DNA of 22,456 bases, from NCBI GenBank assembly GCA_023807065.1, contig JAJJLU010000702.1, forward strand, positions 1 to 22,456. Direction: 5' to 3'. Positions 8,993 through 19,468 of this stretch are shown piece after piece (within the stretch, counting starts at the first letter, position 1; every line of letters begins with the position of its first letter). This stretch comes from Isotricha intestinalis. Its lineage: Eukaryota > Ciliophora > Litostomatea > Vestibuliferida > Isotrichidae. A program made the position numbers and the translations under genes. The notes under the pieces were generated by a model. It saw only the letters and a program-made list of their open reading frames with translations, ran no database searches and was not told the DNA's origin.

Positions 8993-10279
8993 ATGGATAA
9001 ATATATATTATTATTAGTATTAATTCAAACAATTTATTCTGAAAATTCATATGAATCTTTAGAAAAGTGGGGAAAAGAAAAAGGAGTAGAAATAAATGAT
9101 AAAATAAGTATGAATTATATAAGTGAAAATACAAATTATTATTATGCAAATAATGATGTTTCTGAAGGAGAAATTATAATGAGTATACCTTATAATATAT
9201 TTTTAAATTTAAATAATACTCTTCAATTGACAAATAAAAAAATAAACAATCTTTGGTTAAACATTTCACAAATGACATTCATCGAAATTGAATTAGTTCA
9301 TCGATTTAATAAAAATAGAAAAGAAGAAACTTTTATTTCATATATTATGTGGTTATTTATTACTAATAATAAATATCATAAATCCAAATTTTATAAATTT
9401 TACCGTAATTTCTTTTCAACAATAAGAACAAATTATGATAATTGTCCAATTTTTTTTAATGAAGATCAAAAAAATTTATTTTCAAATACATCTTTTGGAA
9501 GTAATATAGATTTATTAGATAAATATATAGATGATGATTTAGAAAGTTTAACAGCTATATCACAAAAATCAATTGAAAAAGAAGAATATATAAAATATAG
9601 ATTAAATACTTTAAGTAATTCATATAATATTTTAAATCATTCACATTTAATTCCATTTACAAATTTATTTGAAAAGAATCCATATGATTATAATTTAAAA
9701 TATCAATTCAATAAAGAAAAAATGATTTTTGAAATATTTTCTGTTAAAAAAATAAAAAAGAATCAAAATTTAATATTATATACAATTCCTCAATCTAATT
9801 TATATTTTTTATTATTTTCAGGAGTAACATATGATAATAATGATTTAATAGATAATTTTATTCATCCAATTTTAACACCAAATATTGTTCAAGAATATGA
9901 TTTAAATTATGAAGAATATGATTTTGATATTAGATTAAATATAACAGAAGATAAATATTATGAAAAAGTTTTAAATTTATACAAAAATATTAGTAAAACA
10001 ATTGAAGGAAAAGGAACTGATAAAGAAGCTTATTCTATATTATTACATATTTTAAATGATTATAAAATTAGTTATGAATATACTACAGTTGCTGATTATT
10101 ATAGAATTTTAAATCAGAAAAAAGATGTTGAAAATGCGAAAAATGTTGTTGAATTAGAAAAAAAAATATTAAATGAGAAAATAAAAGAATTACAAGAAGT
10201 AATTGATGATTTACAAGAAAACAATTCTAATAAAAACAATATAAATAAGAAAGATGAACAAAAAGAAAATGATTTATAA
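8993..10279 (+). CDS. Secretory-pathway SET-domain-like protein with degraded catalytic motifs
   Basis: The 428-residue protein begins with a signal peptide (YILLLVLIQTIYS, probable cleavage near residue 16). It then follows the SETD3/RuBisCO-methyltransferase class of SET domain: LEKWGKEKGVEIN, then SEGEIIMSIP (residues 57-66), a helical iSET region, HSHLIPFTNLFEK (216-228), and KKNQNLILYTIPQSNLYFLLFSG (255-277). Family members carry a D-x-x-N-H motif after the LxP. Here the aligned residues are N224, E227 and K228, so the S-adenosylmethionine-binding Asn-His pair is missing. The usual SYG reads LYT. A coiled coil (about 378-412) and a charged tail follow. The tail ends -KENDL, which is not a canonical KDEL signal. 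An N-terminal secretion signal on such a fold, with lost catalytic residues, suggests a non-enzymatic or altered role in the secretory system. Confidence 0.75.
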   Translation: MDKYILLLVLIQTIYSENSYESLEKWGKEKGVEINDKISMNYISENTNYYYANNDVSEGEIIMSIPYNIFLNLNNTLQLTNKKINNLWLNISQMTFIEIELVHRFNKNRKEETFISYIMWLFITNNKYHKSKFYKFYRNFFSTIRTNYDNCPIFFNEDQKNLFSNTSFGSNIDLLDKYIDDDLESLTAISQKSIEKEEYIKYRLNTLSNSYNILNHSHLIPFTNLFEKNPYDYNLKYQFNKEKMIFEIFSVKKIKKNQNLILYTIPQSNLYFLLFSGVTYDNNDLIDNFIHPILTPNIVQEYDLNYEEYDFDIRLNITEDKYYEKVLNLYKNISKTIEGKGTDKEAYSILLHILNDYKISYEYTTVADYYRILNQKKDVENAKNVVELEKKILNEKIKELQEVIDDLQENNSNKNNINKKDEQKENDL

Positions 10280-10679
10280 TGAAATTTAAAAAAAATATTT
10301 TATTTAATCAAAAAAAACAAATGAGTTTTAAAATTTGGATATTTTTAAATTAACCTATTTTAATATTTCAAAAAGTATATTTTAAATAATTCCAAAATAA
10401 AAATTGTTTTTTATAAAAAGAAAAAGTTTAAACCTTAAATTAACTTTATTCAATCAATTTTCTTTTTCAAAAGGAATGCTAATTAATTTATCATATTAAA
10501 ATATTGAAGATATTTATCTATTTATTTTCTATATAAATTTTCAATTAAAAAATCATTGATAATTAAAATAAAAATATATAAATTTTTTATAAATGTAAAA
10601 AAAGTATTTAATTTAATTATCAAATTAATATAAATTTATAATTATTTTTTTAAATTTATCATTTTAAATAAAAAATAAA
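10280..10679. other. 400-bp AT-rich intergenic spacer
   Basis: This spacer lies between two same-strand genes. It must contain the terminator of the SET-like gene and the promoter of the giant helical-protein gene. I see no open frame, RNA gene, repeat or motif above the AT-rich background. Confidence 0.6.
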
Positions 10680-13600
10680 ATGTCAGATCAAATGAGGAAT
10701 GAAAGACAAGAAATATTATCCTTTAATAAAATAATACGTTTTGTTGATTGTTTAATTGATGAAGACCAAGTAATAGAATTCCTTAACAAAAGTAAAACTG
10801 AAGAAAAAATATTTAAATTTTTACAATATTACAATGAAGATTCTCAAAATGATGAAATTCCCTCTAAAAAATTATGTAATAAATTTGAAGTGAATGAAAA
10901 ATTAAAAGCAATAATTCAAGAAATTTCTTTAAATTTAAAAATGAGTAAAAAAAAATCATATGAATTACTTGAATTATATATTATAGATAATCCTAAAAAT
11001 GCAAATGACTTAATTAGACTAATTAATTTAAATAGAATAAATTCAAATACAGATGATTTATTAAATCAACAATTTTTATTTTATAATGAAAATATTATTG
11101 ATTTTTATTATAGTGAAAGGAAATGTTTTTTAGGTATAATATCTAAATTATTAATTGCAGCATATTCAAATTTTTCAAATAATCAAATTTTAAAAAATTA
11201 TTTTGATTCAGCAATAACGAATAAAAACTTTTTAAATAAAATGTGGGAACAATTTATATCATATGAAGAAAATCCTATAAGAAATATTCAAATAATTCAT
11301 CAGAAAAATAATCATATTTCTTTAGATAGATTAAATGAGCAAATTTTTTGGGAACAAAAAATAATTTTAGAATGTATGAATATAATATGTAATAATGATG
11401 AATTTTGTAATTTAGATATATTTAATAAATTAATTGATTATTTTTATAAAACAAAATTTAATTGTTATGCTTATAAATATAATAATGGACAATATGATAA
11501 TATAGTAAAAGAATTAGTTGATAGAAGTGTAGCTTTCACAATATTAAATTTTCAACCTGAAAAATTAAGATTATGTTATGAAAATCAAAAAATAGATAAT
11601 AATTTAAATGCATTTAACATTAATATAGATAAATTACTTCAATTTTATGATGATGTTATTGGAATTAATAGTATATATCCAATTCAATGTACAATTGAAG
11701 CAGTTATTAAAATAATGGAAAAATTAAATGATATCAGTTATAATGATAAAATTCGTAAATTTTATGAAAAAATAAATGATAATAATAATAATAATGAAAT
11801 AAGTTTTATATTTTTTAAAGATATGATTAATTCATATTCAATTCCTTCATTAAAGGAAGGGGGAAATTACTTTGAAATATCATGTAATTTTATGATTAAA
11901 TCATGGATAAATTTAATTATGGCTGCTTTATATAATTATAATATAAATTCTTATCCTCCAAGTTTAATTGAATTGATGTGTAAAGTTTTAAATAGCCCAA
12001 TTTGTAGAGAACAATTCTTTGAAGACGATGAAAAATTAAATACTGCTATTTATAAATTATTTAATAGTTTTAAAAATAATAAAAATTATTCTGGTAATTT
12101 TATTAATATGTGCTTTGCTTTAAGTAATCCTAAAATTGGAGATGAAAATTCTAAAACTTTATTTAATATGTTAATTGAAAAAGAAGATGATAGAGAAGAA
12201 AGTTTTTTTGATAATATTTTTGATATTTGGAAAAATTTAAATAATACTTTAAATGATACTATAAATGATATATCTTTTACAAGAACAAATTTTAATTATG
12301 ATAATGAAGAAAATAATGATAGTTTCATTTATTTATATCAAAATATAGAATATGTAAGATTATTTATTAGATTATTAACTTCTGATTTTCAAAATATTAC
12401 AAATTTAATTTCTTTATTTGAAAATAGAGAAGTTCAAATTTATTCTGATTCTTATGAAGGAAAAATTTATTCTTCTTTATTACAATTATCTATGAATAGT
12501 TTATTTTTTTCTTCTATGCATTCTTCATTAAATTCAAGAGATGAATTAATCAATAATTTCATTAAAGAATTATATAGACTTTTTATTTTCTTTTTTTCTT
12601 CTCCTAAATGTCCTGTTTTAAAATATATTGCCCAAAGTAAAAATTATTGTGATCAATTAAGTGAAATTATTTATAATACTTTGAAAAATGATTTTATTTT
12701 TAAAAATTATAAAAATACTTTACTTGCTTTGAAAATTATTAAAGAATGTTTTCATTTAAAAAATTTCCTTATTATTTTTAAAGAAAATTATGGGAAAAAT
12801 TTTTTAAGAAATATATTTTTTTATTTTAAAGAAGCAGTAAATAATTTTTCAACTATTCATTCTTTTGAAACTCTTGAAGAGCCTAAAGTAATAAAGAAAT
12901 TATTTGAAATAATGTCAAATTTATTATCAATTTTAATAAGTAATTGTAATAATGATAAAAGAACAATTTTAGAAGAAAGTTTAGAAATAAATCAAGATAT
13001 AATGATGAATAATATTGATGATAATAATTCAAATTTTTCTGACTTTAATAATAATTATAATAATAATAATTTAAATAATAAAGATGAAATTATTCCTTTT
13101 GTAATAAAATTACTTAATCAAGAAACACAAATTAATGGTATTCAAACTCAAGGAAATGATTTATTTATATTAGATTTAATTTTTAAAATTTTAACTATCA
13201 AAGTTTATAATAATAATTTACAAAATAATTTAACTAATGATTATATGAATGCTTTTGCTAATATGTTTTTAGAAAAATTAGAAAAGAAATTTCAAAATAT
13301 TTACTCACCTTTTGAATGTAGTAGTTTCTTAAGAAAAATGTTTGTAAGTATTTTTTATTGTTTAAAGCAAATATTGAATTTATGTTTAATTTGTCAATTT
13401 AATCCAAAAAGTAAAATAAGTGAATGTTCCATAATAAAAAACTTTTCATATTGTTTTTATAATAATAAAGAAATACCAAAATATTTAACAGAATCAACAA
13501 ATTTAATAGATCAATATGAAATCAATTTATTATTAATTTTATTCATATATTCAAATTATGAAAAAACTCATAATTTAATTTTTGAATATAGAGGAGAATT

Positions 13601-16600
13601 AAAATCAATCTTTTATTTAAATTCAGTAACAATGGAAGATTATATTTGTGATTCTTCTTCTTATGATTCTGATTATAATATTGCTTCTCTTTGTTTTGAT
13701 TGCTTAACAAAATTAATTTATTTAGTTAAAGATGTTAATATAAATATTATGAATATTTTAACTTTAAGAAAAACAAATTCAAATGAAATTGATTCTAGAA
13801 TAAATTTATTTGAATATGTTAGAAGAACCATTAAATCAAATTTATCTGAAGAAAATTATTTTTTAATTAATAAAATATTACAATTTTTAAATATATGTTC
13901 TATTTACCAAATAAATTTTACTTCTAGTTTTCTTGACAGTGAAAAAGATGAAGATAATATTTTTATAATCTTAAATAATATGTTAGAAGTTGCTCATAAA
14001 AATATAGATGATGATGAAGAAAAAGAAATTTATAATATGTTTGGACAATGTGTTTATTTTGTTTCTTATTTATTATCTAATGATATTGTTTATAAAAAAA
14101 TAATAAGAAATTTAATTATTAATAATGATGGAAAAGATTTTCTTGATTATTTATTAGATACTTCTATTCAAATATTTCAACTTAAAAGAGAAAATTATGA
14201 TTCTCTGATTCAAAATATTAAAGAAATAAGTAATAATTATTATAATAATAAAACTTATTATCTTTATGTACATGAAACAGATGTTAAAGTCAAAAAGTTT
14301 TGCTTTATTTTATCAGTGATAAAACAAATATCTTATATTTTCATAAAATTAATTGTATTAACTGAAGATAATAATAATACTAAATTAAAATTTGATTTTG
14401 ATTACAATCAAAATTTATCTTCATTTATAAAAATAAACTTAATAAATTTAGTGAATATTTTTGGAAAAGATATTGAAGAATTTAATAATGATATAATAAA
14501 TAAATTTAATCAAAATTTTATTAAAGAAAAAATACCAATAACATTAAAAAATTTTGAAATTCCAAAAAAAAATGAAAGATTAATAACACCTTTTATAATA
14601 GGAGATAATTTATTTGAATATGGAATAAATTATGCAGTAGATTTAAGAGAAATGTTAATTAAATTAATATCATATAAAGAAGAAAATATAATAGAACAAT
14701 TTTCTCAATTAATATCATTTAATTTAAACAGTTCTATAACTCATGCTAAAATTCAAGCGATGATTACTGCAATGTATGCTATTAGTTTTTTCTTTGGAAT
14801 TAGTGAAGAAGGATATGGAATGACTACTACTTTTTTTACTGATAGTTTAGTTTTTGAAATAATGCAAAAAAATTTAGAAAATGAGAAAAAATATACTAAA
14901 GATGAAATTAAAATATTATTAAAAATGGGACAAAAATTTAATCCTAAGTTAAATTTTTCTTTTTTAAAAAGTATTTTTGGAAATAATGCAAATGAAGCTA
15001 TTTCTTTTATTAATAGTTCAATTCTTAGTACTTATTCTTTATTATCTAATATTAAAAATCCTGTGATTAAAAATTATCTTTATGATTTATTAAATAATGG
15101 ATTAGATTATGCATTATATTTAACAAAAATACAAAAAAAAATTTCTACTTTGCCACCTCAATATTTATTTAATATTTTAGGAAATATAGTAAATGATATG
15201 GATTTTTCAGAAAAAGATTTATCAAATTATAATAATTTATTATTATCAATGATTACACTTTCATATAGTATTTTGATGTATATTATTAAAATAGAATATA
15301 ATTATGGTAAAAATGATATTCAATTAATTTCTCAATTATTAATCAAATTAAATATTTGTTATCAAAAACAAATTGAATATAGAGCTGTTATAACTTATAT
15401 TAATTGTTCAATAATTTATTTAATTAGTAATGATGATGATGATCAAGAAAATCAAAGTCTTATTTTAGGAAATGTTAATGAATTTATTAAAAGTATTGTT
15501 TCAATTTTTAATGAAAAAACAAGTGAAATTGAATATCAATCTTTTATTATGTTAATTATAAGATTAGTAGATTTTTTCCCAAATGAAGGAATGAATTTAA
15601 TTTTAAATCAAAAAATATTTATTTTAATTAAAATGAGATTTTCAGGTCATTTAAATGATTTAAATAATTTTTATATTAAAAATGAACATACTATATCTCA
15701 TTATTTATATTGTTGGACATTAAAATTAATAGCGAAACTTTTAGAAATATATGACAGTTTTCAAAAAGAAGATCAAATCAAATATTATATAATATATAAA
15801 AATTCAGTTGATTTTATGTTAGATAATTCACAAAGAATATATAATTTATTAAATAATTGTAGTTATAAAGACTCAAATGGAAATAATGATGTTAAATCTC
15901 TTGCTTTTATCGAGGAAGTTAATTTAACTACTGAAGTAATAAGTTTAATTTCAGTTGTTGAATCTGATATTACTGATTTTAAACAAAATGATTTAAATAT
16001 TTTAGAATTTATATTTAAATCCACTGAAATTATGATTACTAAAGGATTAAAATTATTTGAAACTAATTATTTAAGAATTAATAATTTATATTCTTCATTT
16101 AGTGAAATTGAAAAATATATGGAAGAAATTAAATTAGAAAGTAATATTATTAATAAAAATATTAATAATGATAATTCACCTTTTATTAATAATAATTATA
16201 ATACTGGTTTAAATAATTATAATAATTTAGGAAATGTAAATATTTATTATAATATGGTTGCAAATTCTAATAATGGTCCCTTAAGTTTAAATGCTAACAT
16301 TAATAATTTATTTTTATATAGAATTGAAACATTATTAGTTTCAATATTATTTAACATTACTTCAACTTTAAAAGAATTACTCTCAAGAGATGAATATTCT
16401 TATCGTCAATATATATTTGATATTTTTGTAGAAAATCAAAATAATTTAAATATATTTGAAGAACAAACACAAAATGTTTTAAATTCATTTTATTATGCAG
16501 TAAGATACTTAGATAATTTTGTAAAAAATAAAAAAAGTTATAATATAATGCATCAAAAATCTGTTTTATTTTATAATAATATTAATACAGGAATAAATAT

Positions 16601-16928
16601 GGGATTCTTTAATTTAGCATGTGGAGAATATGAATTAAAAGATTTATTTATGTTTAATAATTATTCATTATTAAATTTACTATTAATAGGAATTGAATTA
16701 AATGATGCTATATTATTTTTTACAAGATATTATAGATTTAATAATCAATTTGATGAAAATTATATTAAAACAATGCAAAATTTAAAAAGTAAATTAAAAG
16801 AAAGAAGTGAATGTTCTTCTTATTTTAATGGTAATGTTGATTCCATAATTAAATTGAATAAAATTATTGAAAAAGCAATAGAAAAAGCAACTTCAAGATT
16901 TACAAAAGATGGTTATAGATTAAATTAA
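10680..16928 (+). CDS. Giant alpha-helical protein, probable Nup205/Nup192-type nucleoporin
   Basis: The 2082-residue protein is almost entirely alpha-helical, with no signal peptide, no membrane span and no catalytic motif. Its length matches Nup205 (about 2000 residues). Residues about 139-160 (IDFYYSERKCFLGIISKLL) resemble the segment near the N-terminus of Nup205/Nup192/Nup188 where a Tyr-x-x-Glu-Arg is followed by a leucine-rich helix. Those proteins are inner-ring scaffolds of the nuclear pore, folded as long superhelical solenoids. An Asn-rich low-complexity insert lies at about 1820-1855, and a smaller one near 785-800. I cannot tell Nup205 from Nup188 by eye, and another large HEAT/ARM solenoid remains possible. 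The frame runs 6.2 kb without an intron. The stop is TAA, 66 bp before the next gene on the same strand. Confidence 0.6.
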   Translation: MSDQMRNERQEILSFNKIIRFVDCLIDEDQVIEFLNKSKTEEKIFKFLQYYNEDSQNDEIPSKKLCNKFEVNEKLKAIIQEISLNLKMSKKKSYELLELYIIDNPKNANDLIRLINLNRINSNTDDLLNQQFLFYNENIIDFYYSERKCFLGIISKLLIAAYSNFSNNQILKNYFDSAITNKNFLNKMWEQFISYEENPIRNIQIIHQKNNHISLDRLNEQIFWEQKIILECMNIICNNDEFCNLDIFNKLIDYFYKTKFNCYAYKYNNGQYDNIVKELVDRSVAFTILNFQPEKLRLCYENQKIDNNLNAFNINIDKLLQFYDDVIGINSIYPIQCTIEAVIKIMEKLNDISYNDKIRKFYEKINDNNNNNEISFIFFKDMINSYSIPSLKEGGNYFEISCNFMIKSWINLIMAALYNYNINSYPPSLIELMCKVLNSPICREQFFEDDEKLNTAIYKLFNSFKNNKNYSGNFINMCFALSNPKIGDENSKTLFNMLIEKEDDREESFFDNIFDIWKNLNNTLNDTINDISFTRTNFNYDNEENNDSFIYLYQNIEYVRLFIRLLTSDFQNITNLISLFENREVQIYSDSYEGKIYSSLLQLSMNSLFFSSMHSSLNSRDELINNFIKELYRLFIFFFSSPKCPVLKYIAQSKNYCDQLSEIIYNTLKNDFIFKNYKNTLLALKIIKECFHLKNFLIIFKENYGKNFLRNIFFYFKEAVNNFSTIHSFETLEEPKVIKKLFEIMSNLLSILISNCNNDKRTILEESLEINQDIMMNNIDDNNSNFSDFNNNYNNNNLNNKDEIIPFVIKLLNQETQINGIQTQGNDLFILDLIFKILTIKVYNNNLQNNLTNDYMNAFANMFLEKLEKKFQNIYSPFECSSFLRKMFVSIFYCLKQILNLCLICQFNPKSKISECSIIKNFSYCFYNNKEIPKYLTESTNLIDQYEINLLLILFIYSNYEKTHNLIFEYRGELKSIFYLNSVTMEDYICDSSSYDSDYNIASLCFDCLTKLIYLVKDVNINIMNILTLRKTNSNEIDSRINLFEYVRRTIKSNLSEENYFLINKILQFLNICSIYQINFTSSFLDSEKDEDNIFIILNNMLEVAHKNIDDDEEKEIYNMFGQCVYFVSYLLSNDIVYKKIIRNLIINNDGKDFLDYLLDTSIQIFQLKRENYDSLIQNIKEISNNYYNNKTYYLYVHETDVKVKKFCFILSVIKQISYIFIKLIVLTEDNNNTKLKFDFDYNQNLSSFIKINLINLVNIFGKDIEEFNNDIINKFNQNFIKEKIPITLKNFEIPKKNERLITPFIIGDNLFEYGINYAVDLREMLIKLISYKEENIIEQFSQLISFNLNSSITHAKIQAMITAMYAISFFFGISEEGYGMTTTFFTDSLVFEIMQKNLENEKKYTKDEIKILLKMGQKFNPKLNFSFLKSIFGNNANEAISFINSSILSTYSLLSNIKNPVIKNYLYDLLNNGLDYALYLTKIQKKISTLPPQYLFNILGNIVNDMDFSEKDLSNYNNLLLSMITLSYSILMYIIKIEYNYGKNDIQLISQLLIKLNICYQKQIEYRAVITYINCSIIYLISNDDDDQENQSLILGNVNEFIKSIVSIFNEKTSEIEYQSFIMLIIRLVDFFPNEGMNLILNQKIFILIKMRFSGHLNDLNNFYIKNEHTISHYLYCWTLKLIAKLLEIYDSFQKEDQIKYYIIYKNSVDFMLDNSQRIYNLLNNCSYKDSNGNNDVKSLAFIEEVNLTTEVISLISVVESDITDFKQNDLNILEFIFKSTEIMITKGLKLFETNYLRINNLYSSFSEIEKYMEEIKLESNIINKNINNDNSPFINNNYNTGLNNYNNLGNVNIYYNMVANSNNGPLSLNANINNLFLYRIETLLVSILFNITSTLKELLSRDEYSYRQYIFDIFVENQNNLNIFEEQTQNVLNSFYYAVRYLDNFVKNKKSYNIMHQKSVLFYNNINTGINMGFFNLACGEYELKDLFMFNNYSLLNLLLIGIELNDAILFFTRYYRFNNQFDENYIKTMQNLKSKLKERSECSSYFNGNVDSIIKLNKIIEKAIEKATSRFTKDGYRLN

Positions 16929-16994
16929 TTTTTTTATTTATTATATTTTATGAATAATTAAATATAATTTTATATTTTTTTTCTTTATTTAAAT

Positions 16995-18116
16995 ATGTCT
17001 CAAAAAAGTCTTAAGATTAAATTTAACGATATTCTTAAAAAATTAGATTTTCCTCAATCTTTTGATGATTTTAAACAATATGTTCTAAATTATTTCCCTA
17101 TTGAAGATTCATTAGATTATAAATTTACTGAAGAAAAAACCTCAAAAATAATAAAAACAGAAGAAGATTATGAGGAAATTAAATTAAGTAATATTAATGT
17201 TCCAAAAATTGTTGTGTCTTTAATTCCTAAAGAAATGATATCAATTAAAAATGAAATTGAAAGTAAATCAGATTCTCTTAATTTTGAAAATGAAAAAATT
17301 GAAAAAAGCAACAAAGAAATAATAATAAAAGAAGAAATTTCTCAAATTAATAATAATGATAATAATAATGAAAATAATGAAGAAATAAAATCAAAAATTC
17401 ATGATGTAATATCATCATTAGTGAAAGAAAAAATGGAAAAATTACAAAATGAAATTATAAATGACATATATGATAATATTCAATTAACAGAAAGTAAATA
17501 TTTAGAAAAAAATGAAAATGAAAAAGAAAGATTGGAAATAAGTTTAATAAATCAAGATTTATCTTCCCTCCCAATTCATACTGGAATTAAATGTAATGAA
17601 TGTAATTGTATTGAAATTGTAGGCTCTCGTTTTAAATGCTTAAACTGTGAAAATTATAATTTATGTTCAAAATGTGAAAGGGAAAGTAATCATAATATTG
17701 ATCATATATTTATTAAAATATATGTTCCAGATTCAGATAAAAATATTGAATTATTTCCTAAATATAAAAATGAAGGATTAAATTATTCCATTAGTGAAAA
17801 TAATTTTACTTTTGAAAGAAATATTGATAATATTATTAAAGTTAATATTAAAAATAATGGTAGTTTAAATTGGAAAAATGGGTTTATGTTCCATTGTTTA
17901 AATGAATATAGTGAATTAATTGGTGAAGCAGTATCAATTAAACAAAATTTAGAAGTTGGAAATAATGAAAAGGTAGAAATTAAGTTTGGCCAAAATTACA
18001 ATAAAAATAGTTTAAAAAAAATAAATAAAAAAGAATATATTTCATATTGGCAAATGTTTAATGAAAAAGATATTCCATTTGGAGAAGCCATTAAATTTAT
18101 AATTAAAATAAATTAA
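16995..18116 (+). CDS. NBR1-like protein: PB1-like, ZZ zinc finger, NBR1 Ig-like domain
   Basis: The 373-residue protein has three recognisable parts. Residues 6-77 look like a PB1 domain: a basic KIKF strand, then an acidic stretch at TEEDYEEI. Residues 195-241 form a ZZ zinc finger with ligands C200, C203, C215, C218, C224, C227, H233 and H237. Residues 270-373 match the NBR1 four-tryptophan Ig-like domain: NIKNNGSLNWKNG with W293, then YISYWQMFNEKDIPFGEAIKF with W352. PB1-ZZ-NBR1 order is that of NBR1 selective-autophagy receptors, which bring ubiquitinated cargo or vacuolar enzymes to Atg8 membranes. The linker (about 85-190) is acidic and partly coiled coil. No UBA domain follows, because the protein ends with the NBR1 domain. 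An Atg8-binding motif is not clear. Upstream spacing is 66 bp. The 3' end is convergent with the next gene, 65 bp away. Confidence 0.8.
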   Translation: MSQKSLKIKFNDILKKLDFPQSFDDFKQYVLNYFPIEDSLDYKFTEEKTSKIIKTEEDYEEIKLSNINVPKIVVSLIPKEMISIKNEIESKSDSLNFENEKIEKSNKEIIIKEEISQINNNDNNNENNEEIKSKIHDVISSLVKEKMEKLQNEIINDIYDNIQLTESKYLEKNENEKERLEISLINQDLSSLPIHTGIKCNECNCIEIVGSRFKCLNCENYNLCSKCERESNHNIDHIFIKIYVPDSDKNIELFPKYKNEGLNYSISENNFTFERNIDNIIKVNIKNNGSLNWKNGFMFHCLNEYSELIGEAVSIKQNLEVGNNEKVEIKFGQNYNKNSLKKINKKEYISYWQMFNEKDIPFGEAIKFIIKIN

Positions 18117-18181
18117 TTCAATTAAAATATTTTTAAATTTAAACAAATAAAAATAAATATATAAAACAAAATAAAAAATAA

Positions 18182-19468
18182 TTATTTAAATTTCATTCTT
18201 TTATTTTGAAAAATTAAAGGTAACTTAACTCCATCTAAATCTTTTTGGGTATATAATTTAGTTCTCATTTTACTTTTTTGAAGTAAATCTCTATTTAAAG
18301 CATCAGCTAAAATATTATATCTTAAAGTGGTTTTATATTTATCCCAAGCTTCATTATAATAATAAAATTTTCTAAGAAATTCATCATTAGGATAAGGCTT
18401 AGCATATTTTTTAATAAATTCATAAGTTTCAGGAATTAATTCTTGAATATCCATTAATTTAACAACAATAATATCACAAGGATTATCAGCTTCAAAAGTA
18501 ACATCTAAATAAAGGCCATTTAAAGAATAATAAGAAGGAAATATATCTCCAATTTTTAATGTTTCTAATGTTATATCTCTTGTTAGATATTCTCCATTAT
18601 TTATTTCTTCTTCACTTGGTCCTATTGATAATATATCTAATATTTTATCATTTTCTATTTGCTTTATTCTATCAATATCTTCATAATTTGTAAATGAAGT
18701 CTTTTTTTTATTATATTTATTTATTTCTTGTCTACGTATTTTAGCTTCATTTTTAATAAATTTTATCTGTTTTGATATTTTCACAGTTCCTCTTCTAATA
18801 ATAAATAACAATTCACATTTTTTTCCTTCTTCTAATATAATTTGTCCAGTTGAATATTTTTTAACTTCAGTTCTAATTCCGAGTTTAATTAATAAATCTT
18901 TAGTAATATTATGGAAAACAGGACAAATTTTTAAAAATTCGATTTGATCTTGTAACTGATTTTCAAAAATATTTTTAACATATTTATCAAAAGGAGCTTT
19001 ATCAATTTTAATAAGAGCAGAATTAGTAACAGAAATAATAGTAGCAGATCTTGGAGTACCATATAATAAAGCTAATTCCCCGAAAGTTTGTCCTGATTTT
19101 AAAACACCAATATTTTTATCAACTGTAATAACACTTTTATCATCTTCTCCTTCTTTACTTTTAATTCCAGTATCAATTTTAACTGTTAATCTAATATTTA
19201 CAGTTCCTGTTAAAATATAAAAAAAAGAATCACCTGGATCTCCTTGTTTTACTATTATTTCATTTGGTTTATATCTACATATTGTCATTGTTTGACATAT
19301 ATTTTGATGTTCTATTGACATTGATATGTTTTCAAATAATTTAAAATCTTTTGTAAATGACATTAATTCTAAACACATTTTCTCATTACGCTGTTCACAT
19401 GGAGTGTCTAAAAGCTCTTTTATTCTTTCAATTTTTTGGTTTTGAATTGCAGTAATTGAATTTTTCAT
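18182..19468 (-). CDS. Cyclic-nucleotide-binding-domain protein (two CNBDs, one intact)
   Basis: The 428-residue protein has a first cyclic-nucleotide-binding domain at about 43-165, with IIVKQGDPGDSFFYILTGTV (71-90). Its phosphate-binding cassette reads FGELALLYGTPRSAT (129-143). The cassette keeps Glu131, which binds the ribose, and Arg140, which binds the cyclic phosphate, as in PKA and PKG. A second domain starts near 183 (CPVFHNITKDLLIKLG, then FIIRRGTVKIS). A charged insert of about 60 residues interrupts it. At the cassette position it reads LKIGDIFPSYYSLNG, so the Glu/Arg pair is lost. There is no dimerisation/docking helix, no kinase-inhibitor sequence and no kinase or channel domain. 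It is thus neither a standard PKA regulatory subunit nor a channel. It may be an adaptor or sensor that binds one cAMP or cGMP. The start is divergent from the UFD2 gene across 85 bp. Confidence 0.85.
   Translation of the reverse strand: MKNSITAIQNQKIERIKELLDTPCEQRNEKMCLELMSFTKDFKLFENISMSIEHQNICQTMTICRYKPNEIIVKQGDPGDSFFYILTGTVNIRLTVKIDTGIKSKEGEDDKSVITVDKNIGVLKSGQTFGELALLYGTPRSATIISVTNSALIKIDKAPFDKYVKNIFENQLQDQIEFLKICPVFHNITKDLLIKLGIRTEVKKYSTGQIILEEGKKCELLFIIRRGTVKISKQIKFIKNEAKIRRQEINKYNKKKTSFTNYEDIDRIKQIENDKILDILSIGPSEEEINNGEYLTRDITLETLKIGDIFPSYYSLNGLYLDVTFEADNPCDIIVVKLMDIQELIPETYEFIKKYAKPYPNDEFLRKFYYYNEAWDKYKTTLRYNILADALNRDLLQKSKMRTKLYTQKDLDGVKLPLIFQNKRMKFK

Noticed and set aside
10238..10279. 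C-terminal -KENDL of the SET-like protein as an ER-retention signal
   Set aside because: The last four residues, ENDL, do not match K/H-D-E-L or its usual variants.
6107..10679. tRNA, snRNA or other RNA genes in the longer intergenic regions
   Set aside because: I looked for B-box-like GGTTCGA motifs and clover-leaf arms on both strands and saw none. A covariance search could still find divergent RNAs.
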